Of a DNA stretch of 64,000 nt, positions 16,930 through 24,582 are shown in pieces. Below the pieces are notes generated by a model that was given only the letters and a program-made list of their open reading frames with translations, was not told where the DNA came from and searched no databases. The translations under genes were made by a program, and so were the position numbers. Source of the DNA: Actinomycetota bacterium (lineage in GTDB: Bacteria > Actinomycetota > JAHEXW01); assembly GCA_025355855.1 (NCBI GenBank), contig JANXYU010000029.1, positions 16,186 to 80,185 on the forward strand, in the 5' to 3' direction. Position 1 is the first letter of the stretch. Each line of letters begins with the position of its first letter.

Positions 16930-17832
16930 TTATGGGGTAAAGACGACTACCCGGTTACGTCCGCTCTCCTTGGCTTGATACATGGCTTTGTCACCCTGTC
17001 CCAGCACTGTGTCGGGCACCGCGCTCCCGTCAATAGGGGCAACACCGATGCTTAAGGTAAGATTGAAATCCCAATCCCCGTCTCGATAACCGTCCACCTC
17101 TTGACGCATCCGTTCCGCTACCAGCAATGCCTCATCTATGCCCTGGCCCTCCAGCAGCGCGGCAAACTCGTCTCCGCCGACGCGGCCCAGCATGTCCTCT
17201 TTCCTAATCCAGCGCGTAAGCGCGACTGTTAGATCACAGAGGGTATTGTCACCAACTTCATGCCCGAATGTGTCGTTGACCTTCTTGAAATAATCAACGT
17301 CAATAAATAGCAGGGAGCTTACTCGTCCGCGCGCCGCGCGCGCCACCGCTCGCTCCAGCGCTTCCTGCAAAGCACGCCGGTTGGCGACGCCGGTCAAGGG
17401 ATCGTGGGCCGCCATGAACGCCATACTCTCGGTGTATTCTTTGGTCTCAGTAACGTCATAACATGACCCAACGTACCCGCCAAACGACCCGTTCAGCGCT
17501 TCGTAAGGCCGCCCGAAATCCTTTATCCAGCGATAAACGCCGTCATACCTGCGCAACCTATACTCCATGTCGAAAGGTTCACGCTTTGCAAAAGCATCCA
17601 CATAAGTCTGAAAACACCTATCCAGATCATCCGAATGGACTCCCTCGGCCCAGCCGTCACCTAGCTCTCGTTCTAATGTTCGGCCGGTAAACTCTAGCCA
17701 GGCCTTGTTAAAATAGTCACACTTGCCGTCAAGTCCGCTGCGCCATATCAAAGCCGGAAAATCGTCAAACATCTTTAGCGCGAGCTCACACTCGTCGTTA
17801 TTGACCGGTCGTTTGTCGCTCGCGTCAGTCAT
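16930..17832 (-). CDS. PAS-GGDEF diguanylate cyclase
   Basis: A soluble 300-residue protein. A PAS domain of the PAS_3 type (about residues 15-130) has FPALIWRSGLDGKCDYFNKAWLEF-like text split across its first strands. A GGDEF domain (about 140-298) carries the intact signature RVGGDEFAALLE. The RxxD inhibitory-site motif RKED lies exactly five residues before GGDEF. Active, product-inhibited c-di-GMP synthesis is expected. It overlaps rmuC by 8 bases. Confidence 0.92.
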   Translation of the reverse strand: MTDASDKRPVNNDECELALKMFDDFPALIWRSGLDGKCDYFNKAWLEFTGRTLERELGDGWAEGVHSDDLDRCFQTYVDAFAKREPFDMEYRLRRYDGVYRWIKDFGRPYEALNGSFGGYVGSCYDVTETKEYTESMAFMAAHDPLTGVANRRALQEALERAVARAARGRVSSLLFIDVDYFKKVNDTFGHEVGDNTLCDLTVALTRWIRKEDMLGRVGGDEFAALLEGQGIDEALLVAERMRQEVDGYRDGDWDFNLTLSIGVAPIDGSAVPDTVLGQGDKAMYQAKESGRNRVVVFTP

Positions 17833-18784
17833 CTATCGTCTCCACCTTGTCGAGCTTTAGGCTTATCTTGTTTAACCTTCGGTCGGCTTCGTCGTATTTG
17901 CCCGCGGCGTTCTTTAAATGAGTTCCCAAGGTTTCGAAGTCGCCAGCGAACCGTCCGACGTCGCCCCTGACGCGGCTGATAAGATCGACGATCTCAGCGG
18001 CTCGTTCTTCGACTTTCAAACCCCTCAGACCTAACATAACGGTCTGCAGGTAAGCGAAGGTCGTGCTGGGCGAAACGGGGATCACTTTGCGACCGACGGC
18101 GTAATCAGCCGCATTACTGCCGGTGGCGTCGTCGCGTGCGATAACCTCATAATAGATGCTCTCTGTCGGTAGATACATTAAAGCGAAATCATATGTGTTT
18201 TCGTCAGGCAGGATGTATTTTTCGGCTATAGCATCGGCGTGTTTTTTCACGTCCGACGCGAACTGGCGGCGCCATTTAGCTTTCTGGTCATCCCCCGCCG
18301 CGTCCACCATCTTGCGAAAACTCTCCAGCGGAAACTTGGCATCGACTGGCACCAAACGGTCGCCCAGGCGAATAACGGCGTCAACCGTCGCGCCGGATTT
18401 AAAACTGTACTGGAATGAGCAGTTCCCGGGCAAGATCTGAGTCAGCACTTCTTGCAAGAGAACTTCACCAAGGATGCCGCGCATCTTCGGCGGTTTTAGA
18501 ACATCCTGCAAAGCGGAAATGTCTTGACCTACCTCCAGAATGCGTCGGCTGGCTGCTCCCAATTCGCCTAAATGAAGCTGGACTCCGGACAGCGTCTGAT
18601 TGGCGCCGTCCAGTCTGGTGTCTATGCGCCCTGTCGTCTCCATAAGCTGCTTGTTCATTGCGTTCAATCGGTCGGCTATTTCGAGCCGGAGCTTTTGACT
18701 CTGTCGCCCCACGGCACCTATGGCGACGACCAGCCCAACCACCACGATGACCAGCAAAACAGTAATTAACGTTTCCATGGGCAT
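17825..18784 (-). CDS. rmuC: RmuC-family DNA recombination protein
   Basis: A 319-residue protein: an N-terminal membrane helix (about residues 4-22), a coiled coil (about 25-90) and a nuclease-like RmuC domain. The domain includes GILGEVLLQEVL, PVDAKFPLESFRKM and YLPTESIYYEV, all family hallmarks. Family members limit DNA inversions and chromosome rearrangement in E. coli; the biochemical activity is not settled. No clear Shine-Dalgarno precedes the ATG, which instead lies in a 16-base palindrome (18781-18796). It follows rnhB by 6 bases. Confidence 0.92.
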   Translation of the reverse strand: MPMETLITVLLVIVVVGLVVAIGAVGRQSQKLRLEIADRLNAMNKQLMETTGRIDTRLDGANQTLSGVQLHLGELGAASRRILEVGQDISALQDVLKPPKMRGILGEVLLQEVLTQILPGNCSFQYSFKSGATVDAVIRLGDRLVPVDAKFPLESFRKMVDAAGDDQKAKWRRQFASDVKKHADAIAEKYILPDENTYDFALMYLPTESIYYEVIARDDATGSNAADYAVGRKVIPVSPSTTFAYLQTVMLGLRGLKVEERAAEIVDLISRVRGDVGRFAGDFETLGTHLKNAAGKYDEADRRLNKISLKLDKVETIDD

Positions 18785-18790
18785 AGTATA

Positions 18791-19414
18791 CTATGCGCTT
18801 TCCCGGCACGGCGCGAAAGATAAACGGTGTACCGGAGACGGACCATGAGTTCGTAAGGCTTTGAGATGTCCCGCGCTGCCGTAGCCCTTGTGCCCCGCAA
18901 ACCCGTATTCCGGGTACGTTCCCGCCAATTCAATCATTATGCGGTCGCGGCTGACCTTCGCGATGATAGACGCCGCTGCAATGGATGGGTGCGTTTCTTC
19001 ACCGTTTGCTACGCCATGCCAGGGCAGGCCGAATGCGGGATTTTCGTACCAGTCGGCAAGCACACAATCAGGCTGATCAGCCAGCGCCGTCACGGCTTGC
19101 TCGAGCGCGTTGATATTGGCTTGCTGGATACCGACCCGATCAATATCGGCCGGGCTAATGGCGGCGACAGCCAGGGCCACCGCTTTTTCGGCAATCAATA
19201 TATACCAAGTGTCGCGTTGCGCGGGAGTGAGTTTCTTACTGTCCTTTACGCCCTTAAGAGCTTTGTTTACAGGTAGAATCACCGCCGCGGCGACGATAGG
19301 TCCAGCCAAAGCGCCACGTCCCGCTTCATCGGTTCCGGCCACCAGATGATAACCCCGAGCGACTAGCCAGCGTTTTAGTTCAGAGGGAGCAGCCTTAATA
19401 CGGGACGCGGGCAT
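18791..19414 (-). CDS. rnhB: Ribonuclease HII
   Basis: Cleaves RNA in RNA-DNA hybrids and at single ribonucleotides in DNA. The 207-residue protein has the first catalytic Asp and Glu in GTDEAGRGALAGP. Later carboxylates are in DCVLADWYENP and in the ASIIAKVSRDRIM segment. It overlaps lepB by 20 bases, which implies translational coupling. Confidence 0.96.
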   Translation of the reverse strand: MPASRIKAAPSELKRWLVARGYHLVAGTDEAGRGALAGPIVAAAVILPVNKALKGVKDSKKLTPAQRDTWYILIAEKAVALAVAAISPADIDRVGIQQANINALEQAVTALADQPDCVLADWYENPAFGLPWHGVANGEETHPSIAAASIIAKVSRDRIMIELAGTYPEYGFAGHKGYGSAGHLKALRTHGPSPVHRLSFAPCRESA

Positions 19415-19931
19415 GGCTGAGGGGCCACCATATGACCATAACCTTGCCTAGAATATCCGACTTCTCAACCGGCCCGAACCTCCGGCTGTCTTGGCTAACC
19501 GTTCGATTGTCACCCATGACAAAATATTCTCCCGCGCCGATGCGGATGGGACCGATCGTATCAACCGACCTGTCTCTGGCGATATAGGGTTCGGAAATCT
19601 TTTTGTCGTTAACATAGACTACGCCGTTGCGCATCTCAAACGTGTCGTTAGGACCCGCGATTATGCGCTTTATAAAATCATCCTGGCTTCCCATTGGGTC
19701 GATGAGGATCACGATGTCGCCGCGCTTGGGGTCGGTGACTTTATAAACAAGGCGGTTTATGAATACCCTGTCATTCTCGAAAAAGTTAGGCTCCATAGAA
19801 TGTTGCCTGATGACAAAGTTACCGAAGACAAAATTCTGTAGCAGATACGCTAGCGCGAAAGCGACAACGAAAATAATCGCGTATTCGATTACAACGGAAA
19901 TTAAACTGCGCTCGGATCCGCCTTCAGCCAT
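19395..19931 (-). CDS. lepB: Signal peptidase I
   Basis: Cleaves signal peptides of exported proteins. It has one membrane anchor (about residues 14-36). The catalytic Ser45 is in IRQHSMEPN, the catalytic Lys in DFIKRIIAGPND and the structural box in VMGDNRTVSQDSR. At 178 residues it is the short, single-anchor Gram-positive form. It is next to rplS (3 bases) and rnhB, a common order. Confidence 0.96.
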   Translation of the reverse strand: MAEGGSERSLISVVIEYAIIFVVAFALAYLLQNFVFGNFVIRQHSMEPNFFENDRVFINRLVYKVTDPKRGDIVILIDPMGSQDDFIKRIIAGPNDTFEMRNGVVYVNDKKISEPYIARDRSVDTIGPIRIGAGEYFVMGDNRTVSQDSRRFGPVEKSDILGKVMVIWWPLSHARVPY

Positions 19932-19934
19932 TAT

Positions 19935-20615
19935 TTAAGCGGGCTTCTCGTCTTCGGGCTTTGCTTCGGCGACACTTGCGTCTTCGGCGACCGGAGCGTC
20001 ATCGGCCACGCTCGCGTCATCGGAGCCAACGTCCGCAACCGTTTCTTCAGCGGCAGGCGCTTCTTCATTGGCCACCGCCGGCGTCGTTTCCTCGGAACGC
20101 TCTACGTCATTGCGCGGAGTCTCCTTTTCAGAAACGCTCACGTCAGCACGAGGAGTCTGTTCTTCAGACTCAGTGGTGATCTCCGCCTCCGTCTCGACAA
20201 CCTCGTCTAAGCCTAAGCGTTTGCGCTCGCTGTCGGAATGTGCGATCTCCTCGCTAACTGGAATGCCGCCATCGACAAACATCTCTTTGACGCGGGCTTT
20301 CTTACCAACCCGTTCGCGCAGGTAGTAGAGCTTGGCGCGTCGCACCGTGCCGCGCGCTTTAATCTCGATCTTGGCCAGCATCGGGCTATGCGTCGGAAAT
20401 GTACGCTCGGTGCCTACGCCGAAACTTATCTTGCGGACAGTGAACGTTTCTTGCAGGCCGCTGCCCTGTCTTTTGATCACCGTACCCTGAAATACCTGGA
20501 TGCGTTCACGCTCTCCCTCAACCACCCGGACGTGCACCTTTACGGTATCGCCCGCCTTGAAATCGGGAATGTTCTTGCGCAGATACTCACTTTCAAACGC
20601 TTCGATCTTGCCCAT
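19935..20615 (-). CDS. rplS: 50S ribosomal protein L19 with a long acidic C-terminal tail
   Basis: Residues 1-112 are a normal L19 ([47 protein letters not shown]). Residues 113-226 are extra: a low-complexity tail rich in Glu, Ala, Asp, Val and Thr. Two similar units are seen near residues 148-173 ([12 protein letters not shown] and [12 protein letters not shown]). The second unit is encoded by a copy of a repeat also present in an intergenic region at 10391. The start is the ATG at 20615, sharing one base with the trmD stop (TAATG), with AAGGA before it. L19 normally has about 115-120 residues. The tail would be expected to protrude from the ribosome surface; its role is unknown. Confidence 0.93.
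   Translation of the reverse strand: MGKIEAFESEYLRKNIPDFKAGDTVKVHVRVVEGERERIQVFQGTVIKRQGSGLQETFTVRKISFGVGTERTFPTHSPMLAKIEIKARGTVRRAKLYYLRERVGKKARVKEMFVDGGIPVSEEIAHSDSERKRLGLDEVVETEAEITTESEEQTPRADVSVSEKETPRNDVERSEETTPAVANEEAPAAEETVADVGSDDASVADDAPVAEDASVAEAKPEDEKPA
20096..20170. repeat. Dispersed repeat, copy 2, inside the rplS tail
   Basis: AACGCTCTACGTCATTGCG (20096-20114) is identical to 10391-10409. A diverged second unit follows (AAACGCTCACGTCAGCACG at 20132-20150), so two units stand in tandem and in frame. Confidence 0.65.
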
Positions 20616-21409
20616 TAATCCTTCTCTCCCCTTCGCTCTTTCTCGCATTCTTGCAACAGCCTCTCGGCCAGCTGTGTTTCTTCTTTGGTCAGGTTCGCCC
20701 GCCGCAACAGATCGGGCCGGCGCCGCGCGGTAGCGATTATCGCTTGGTCGCGACGCCATCTAGAGATTTTACCATGATTCCCGCTTAAAAGAACATCCGG
20801 AACCGACCGCTCGTTAAATATCTGCGGCCGAGTATACTGCGGGTATTCCAGCAGACCGTCTTCAAAAGATTCTTCGACTAACGAGGCCGAATCGCCCAAG
20901 ACGCCCGGCAGCAGCCGGGTTACCGCGTCCGCAATAACGGCGGCCGCGGGCTCTCCGCCGCTCAAAACGTAATCGCCGATCGATATCTCATCCGTGGCCA
21001 GCTCGTGTATCCGCTCGTCCAAGCCCTCATAGTGACCGCAAACCAAAACCAACCGCTTGGCTTGGGCCAGGTCGCCAGCCAACGATTGGTCAAAGACGCG
21101 GCCGCGGGGCGTAAGAATCACCAATCTGCTATCACGCGGTCCTGTAGCCGCGCCGGCCATGGCTTTGGCGATCGCCAATGAGACTGGCTCCGGCTTCATC
21201 ACCATCCCCGGACCGCCCCCGAAAGGACAATCGTCCACCGTGCGATGCGCGTCGTTCGTAAAGTCACGGATATCGGTGACAATAAAATCGAGCAAACCCT
21301 TATCCGCCGCGACACGCCCAACGCCCTCAGCGCAAAAATCAGCAAAATAGCCGGGAAATATTGTTAGGACTTCAATCCGGTAGGGCGAACTCCCGTGCTG
21401 CTGCTTCAT
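20615..21409 (-). CDS. trmD: tRNA (guanine-37 N1)-methyltransferase
   Basis: Methylates G37 of tRNAs to prevent frameshifting. The 264-residue SPOUT enzyme shows the knot segments [13 protein letters not shown] and [13 protein letters not shown], and the N-terminal FPGYFADF. It overlaps rimM by four bases (ATGA) and rplS by one. Gene order rpsP-khpA-rimM-trmD-rplS is strongly conserved in bacteria. Confidence 0.97.
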   Translation of the reverse strand: MKQQHGSSPYRIEVLTIFPGYFADFCAEGVGRVAADKGLLDFIVTDIRDFTNDAHRTVDDCPFGGGPGMVMKPEPVSLAIAKAMAGAATGPRDSRLVILTPRGRVFDQSLAGDLAQAKRLVLVCGHYEGLDERIHELATDEISIGDYVLSGGEPAAAVIADAVTRLLPGVLGDSASLVEESFEDGLLEYPQYTRPQIFNERSVPDVLLSGNHGKISRWRRDQAIIATARRRPDLLRRANLTKEETQLAERLLQECEKERRGEKD

Positions 21410-21651
21410 AATTCAAGCAACCCCGGCAGCGGCTCAATAACCATCTTGCCTGCTTCCAAGTCTATATCCTTTACGACCTGGTGAATCGCGGGCAACAGAA
21501 ACTCGGCGCCGTTTTCGCCACGGACGGAATAGACATCATTGGCGCCGGTAAACATGACCCTGGCAATCCGACCAAGCAATCGGCCGTCTGTCGTTTCCAC
21601 GGTCAAACCTATAATCTCGTCGCAATCGTATTCAGATACGCCCGCGCCCAT
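21406..21651 (-). CDS. rimM: RimM lacking its N-terminal domain (PRC-barrel only)
   Basis: The 81-residue product corresponds to the C-terminal PRC-barrel of RimM. It has [19 protein letters not shown], then [11 protein letters not shown], then [19 protein letters not shown], all typical of RimM. RimM helps mature the 30S head and binds S19; it normally has about 170 residues, with an N-terminal barrel. Here the ATG directly follows the khpA stop (TAAATG), so there is no room for that domain. The frame is intact and overlaps trmD by four bases. It is either a natural minimal RimM or the result of an old deletion. Confidence 0.82.
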   Translation of the reverse strand: MGAGVSEYDCDEIIGLTVETTDGRLLGRIARVMFTGANDVYSVRGENGAEFLLPAIHQVVKDIDLEAGKMVIEPLPGLLEL

Positions 21652-21900
21652 TTACTTATCGTCGATTTCAATATTGATATCGACATCTCCGCCGGCGGCG
21701 GCCCGCAGTATGGTGCGCAGAGCCGAAGCGACTCTGCCTTTCTTCCCGATCACGCGGCCCATATCGTCAGTCGCGACCTGAACGTGGAGGGTTAATCCTT
21801 GCCCCTGCTCGCTCGTTGTTACTTGAACCTCTTCCTTAGCATTAGCAACGGCCGTGACTAGCGTTTGCGCCAGCTGCTGCAGCCTGTCTTGATTCTCCAT
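21652..21900 (-). CDS. khpA: KH-domain RNA-binding protein KhpA
   Basis: An 82-residue single KH domain (YlqC/KhpA family). The GxxG-type RNA-binding loop is in GRVIGKKGRVASALRTIL near residue 48. It abuts rpsP and rimM without gaps. KhpA usually works with KhpB/Jag in cell-division and RNA regulation. It is in its usual place between rpsP and rimM. Confidence 0.93.
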   Translation of the reverse strand: MENQDRLQQLAQTLVTAVANAKEEVQVTTSEQGQGLTLHVQVATDDMGRVIGKKGRVASALRTILRAAAGGDVDINIEIDDK

Positions 21901-22191
21901 CTAGACTGCCTTTTTCGCGATTTTGATAGCGGCCTTCTTTGGTGTGTCTTCGATCGCGCCTGCTATCGTCAGTAGTTTCTTGACTGTGTTCGTTGGTTGC
22001 GCTCCCTGGCCAAGCCAGGCCTTCGCTTTGGCCACGTCTATCTCGACAACCGAAGGTTCGGTCTTCGGATCGTAAAACCCTATGCTTTCGATAAAGCGCC
22101 CGTCGCGCGGCATCCTGGAATCGGCGACGACGACGCGATATGATGGAAGTTTTTTTCTCCCTGTCCTGGTCAACCTAATTTTTACTGCCAA
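21901..22191 (-). CDS. rpsP: 30S ribosomal protein S16
   Basis: A 96-residue S16 ([25 protein letters not shown] split over the N-terminus; [11 protein letters not shown]). I choose a TTG at 22191. The longer frame starts at a GTG (22200) that lies in the Shine-Dalgarno AAAGGAGG itself, whereas that site is 8 bases before the TTG and the product then begins M-AVKIRL as in the family. It is the second gene of the ffh operon, 39 bases after ffh. Confidence 0.96.
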   Translation of the reverse strand: MAVKIRLTRTGRKKLPSYRVVVADSRMPRDGRFIESIGFYDPKTEPSVVEIDVAKAKAWLGQGAQPTNTVKKLLTIAGAIEDTPKKAAIKIAKKAV

Positions 22192-22230
22192 ACTGTGCAC
22201 CTCCTTTGTGGTCTCTTTAGTAACCTGAAT

Positions 22231-23559
22231 TTATCCTGGAAAACCAGCCGGCCAACCTCGTTTCTTCGATTTACCCTGGGCTGATTTGACCATCTTGCGC
22301 ATGGCTTCAAATTGTTTAAGCAGGCCGTTGACCTCTGTAACCGTCGTTCCGCTCCCGCGGGCTATGCGAGCCCGCCGGCTACCGTCGATCAATCGCGGCG
22401 TTTGACGCTCTTGGCTGGTCATAGACTGAATTATCGCTTTTGTCCGGCCCAACCCCGATTCTTCCACTTCCGCCCCGCGCAACTCCTTGGGCAGCATGTG
22501 GCTTGGCAGCATGCTAATCATATCATTGAGCCCGCCCATCTTGCTTATCTGTTCCAATTGCGACAAGAAATCATCCAGGGTGAAGGCCTCCCGTTCCAGC
22601 TTCTCAGCTAAGGCCCGCGCCTCGGATTCGTCAACGGCTGACTCGGCTCGTTCGATCAGGCTAATAACGTCGCCCATTCCAAGTATTCGGGCAGCCATCC
22701 TGTCGGGATGAAAAACCTCGAAGTCTTGCGGTTTTTCACCGGTTGAAACAAACATGATCGGCTTACCCGTGACCTGTTTAATCGATAACGCCGCGCCGCC
22801 GCGAGCGTCGCCGTCGAGTTTCGTCAAGATGACGCCATCAAAGTCCAGAGCGTCGTCGAACGCGCTCGCTTGATTAACCGCGTCCTGTCCGATCATGGCG
22901 TCCGCCACGAACAAGATGTGCCCGGGCGTGACCGCCGTCTTTAGAGCGACTATTTCTCGCATAAGCTCATCGTCTATATGCAAACGGCCGGCCGTGTCGA
23001 CTATAACAACGTCGTGCGGCGTCGCGGATTCGGCTTGGACTGCCGCTGACGCGATGTCTACGGCCGTTTGGCCAGGTTCGCCTCGCCAAACATCTACCCC
23101 CAACTCAGCGCCGAGACTAACCAATTGATCTTGCGCCGCCGGACGATAGGTGTCGGCCGCCACAAGCAAAGTCTTCTTGCCTTCCCGCCTAAGATAGAGC
23201 GCCAGCTTGGCGGCCGCTGTTGTCTTACCACAGCCCTGCAATCCGGCCAATATGATGACATCCGGCCTCTTGCCGATCCTGAGAGGCACGGCTGATTCTC
23301 CCATTACGCGAGCCAGTTCGTCACGCAACACCTTGACAACCTGTTGACCTGGCGTAAGACTCTTCAAAACCGACTCGCCCAGCGCGAGACTTTTGACGTC
23401 GGCCACAATTTCCTTGACGACCTTGAAGTTGACGTCGGCTTCCAACAGCGCTAAACGAATCTGTCGGCTCGCTTCCGCGACATCCTTTTCATCGATGCGG
23501 CCCCGGCCGCGAATTCCGGCCAATATATCAGTGAATCGTCCGGCTAATGTGTCAAACAT
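22231..23559 (-). CDS. ffh: Signal recognition particle GTPase Ffh
   Basis: Binds signal sequences on the ribosome and docks with FtsY at the membrane. The N domain (about 1-85) is followed by the G domain, with GLQGCGKTTAAAKLA, VDTAGRLH and TKLDGDARGG. The C-terminal M domain (about 300-430) is Met-rich and contains the RNA-binding SRRARIARGSGTTVTEV. Length is 442 residues. GGGGAG precedes the ATG by 7 bases. It has its own promoter at 23631-23659, with a terminator-like hairpin between. Confidence 0.97.
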   Translation of the reverse strand: MFDTLAGRFTDILAGIRGRGRIDEKDVAEASRQIRLALLEADVNFKVVKEIVADVKSLALGESVLKSLTPGQQVVKVLRDELARVMGESAVPLRIGKRPDVIILAGLQGCGKTTAAAKLALYLRREGKKTLLVAADTYRPAAQDQLVSLGAELGVDVWRGEPGQTAVDIASAAVQAESATPHDVVIVDTAGRLHIDDELMREIVALKTAVTPGHILFVADAMIGQDAVNQASAFDDALDFDGVILTKLDGDARGGAALSIKQVTGKPIMFVSTGEKPQDFEVFHPDRMAARILGMGDVISLIERAESAVDESEARALAEKLEREAFTLDDFLSQLEQISKMGGLNDMISMLPSHMLPKELRGAEVEESGLGRTKAIIQSMTSQERQTPRLIDGSRRARIARGSGTTVTEVNGLLKQFEAMRKMVKSAQGKSKKRGWPAGFPG

Positions 23560-23581
23560 GAGCCTGCTCCCCTATACCCAT

Positions 23582-23620
23582 AAAAAAAGACCCCGCTAAG
23601 AGTCTTTTGCGCAGGTCTTT
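23582..23620 (-). terminator. Terminator/attenuator between ftsY and ffh
   Basis: AAAGACC and GGTCTTT form a 7-base-pair stem around a partly structured 21-base loop, followed by seven T on the minus strand. It can end ftsY transcripts. It also lies downstream of a good promoter (23631-23659), so ffh transcripts must read past it. Confidence 0.65.
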
Positions 23621-23630
23621 AAGTGTTTCT

Positions 23631-23659
23631 ATTCTAAAGAGTTTCTCGACGCGTGTCAA
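23631..23659 (-). promoter_or_regulatory. Promoter of the ffh-rpsP operon
   Basis: A perfect TTGACA (23654-23659) and TAGAAT (23631-23636) are 17 bases apart. The -35 overlaps the ftsY stop codon. Transcription would start near 23624, about 65 bases before the ffh ATG. Confidence 0.78.
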
Positions 23660-24582
23660 TCCAGCAAGGCCGCCGCGAAATCGTCAGAATCGAAGTCGAC
23701 CAGGTCCGTTTCAGTCTCGCCGGTACCCAACATGACTACCGGCAAGCCGGTCGCGCGCGCTACCGCAACCACGATTCCGCCCTTCGCAGTGCCGTCCAGT
23801 TTAGTAAGAATCAATCCGTCCAAGCCAATCCTATCAGCAAAGGCGCTCGCTTGCGCCACGCCGTTTTGTCCAGTCGTGGCGTCCATTACCAACCACGAAA
23901 GCAAGCGAGCTTCCGGCAGCTCTCTTTCGATTACCCCCTTGACCTTTTTCAGTTCTTCCATTAGAGGCGTCTTTGTCTGCAGACGGCCCGCAGTATCGAT
24001 GATAAGATAATCGGCTCCCCTGGCCGTAGCGGCTGCGGCAGCGTCATAGGCGACCGCGGCGCTATCACCGCCGCGCGTATGCTTGACGAGATAAGCGCCG
24101 GTTCTGGCGGCCCAAACCGCAACTTGTTCGATGGCGGCCGCTCGGAAGGTGTCGGCCGCCGCGATAATCACGGTACCCCCCGCGTCGGCAAACCGGCGGG
24201 CGAGTTTTCCGGCCGTAGTCGTCTTGCCCGTTCCATTAACACCGACCAGGAGGATTACGGTCAGCGAGGAGTTGCCGTCATCAGATAAAGTCTGTGCGGG
24301 GACCAATTCGGCAGCAATGGCGGCTTGCAGCATTGTCTTAAGCTCAGCGGAATCAGCGGGTGGATGTCGAAGCGACTCGCGTCGGAGATGTTCGATTATC
24401 TCCAACGCGGCCGGTAGGCCCATGTCCGCGCTGATCAACACCTCTTCCAGCTCGTCCCACGTGCTTTCGTCAAAGACTCCTCGGCCAAGGACCTTGTTTA
24501 CCGGTGCCGCGATAGATGCGCGGGTCTTGGCCATCGCGCCTCTGACCCGGTTCAACCAACCGCCGGCCGGCACGACGCTCAT
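23656..24582 (-). CDS. ftsY: SRP receptor GTPase FtsY
   Basis: Membrane receptor for the SRP-ribosome complex. The 308-residue protein has only the NG core: GVNGTGKTTTAGKLA, IDTAGRLQTKT and TKLDGTAKGG. The acidic A domain of the E. coli protein is absent, as in many Gram-positive bacteria; a short amphipathic N-terminus may bind lipid. It shares one base with the smc stop (TAATG). Confidence 0.96.
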   Translation of the reverse strand: MSVVPAGGWLNRVRGAMAKTRASIAAPVNKVLGRGVFDESTWDELEEVLISADMGLPAALEIIEHLRRESLRHPPADSAELKTMLQAAIAAELVPAQTLSDDGNSSLTVILLVGVNGTGKTTTAGKLARRFADAGGTVIIAAADTFRAAAIEQVAVWAARTGAYLVKHTRGGDSAAVAYDAAAAATARGADYLIIDTAGRLQTKTPLMEELKKVKGVIERELPEARLLSWLVMDATTGQNGVAQASAFADRIGLDGLILTKLDGTAKGGIVVAVARATGLPVVMLGTGETETDLVDFDSDDFAAALLD

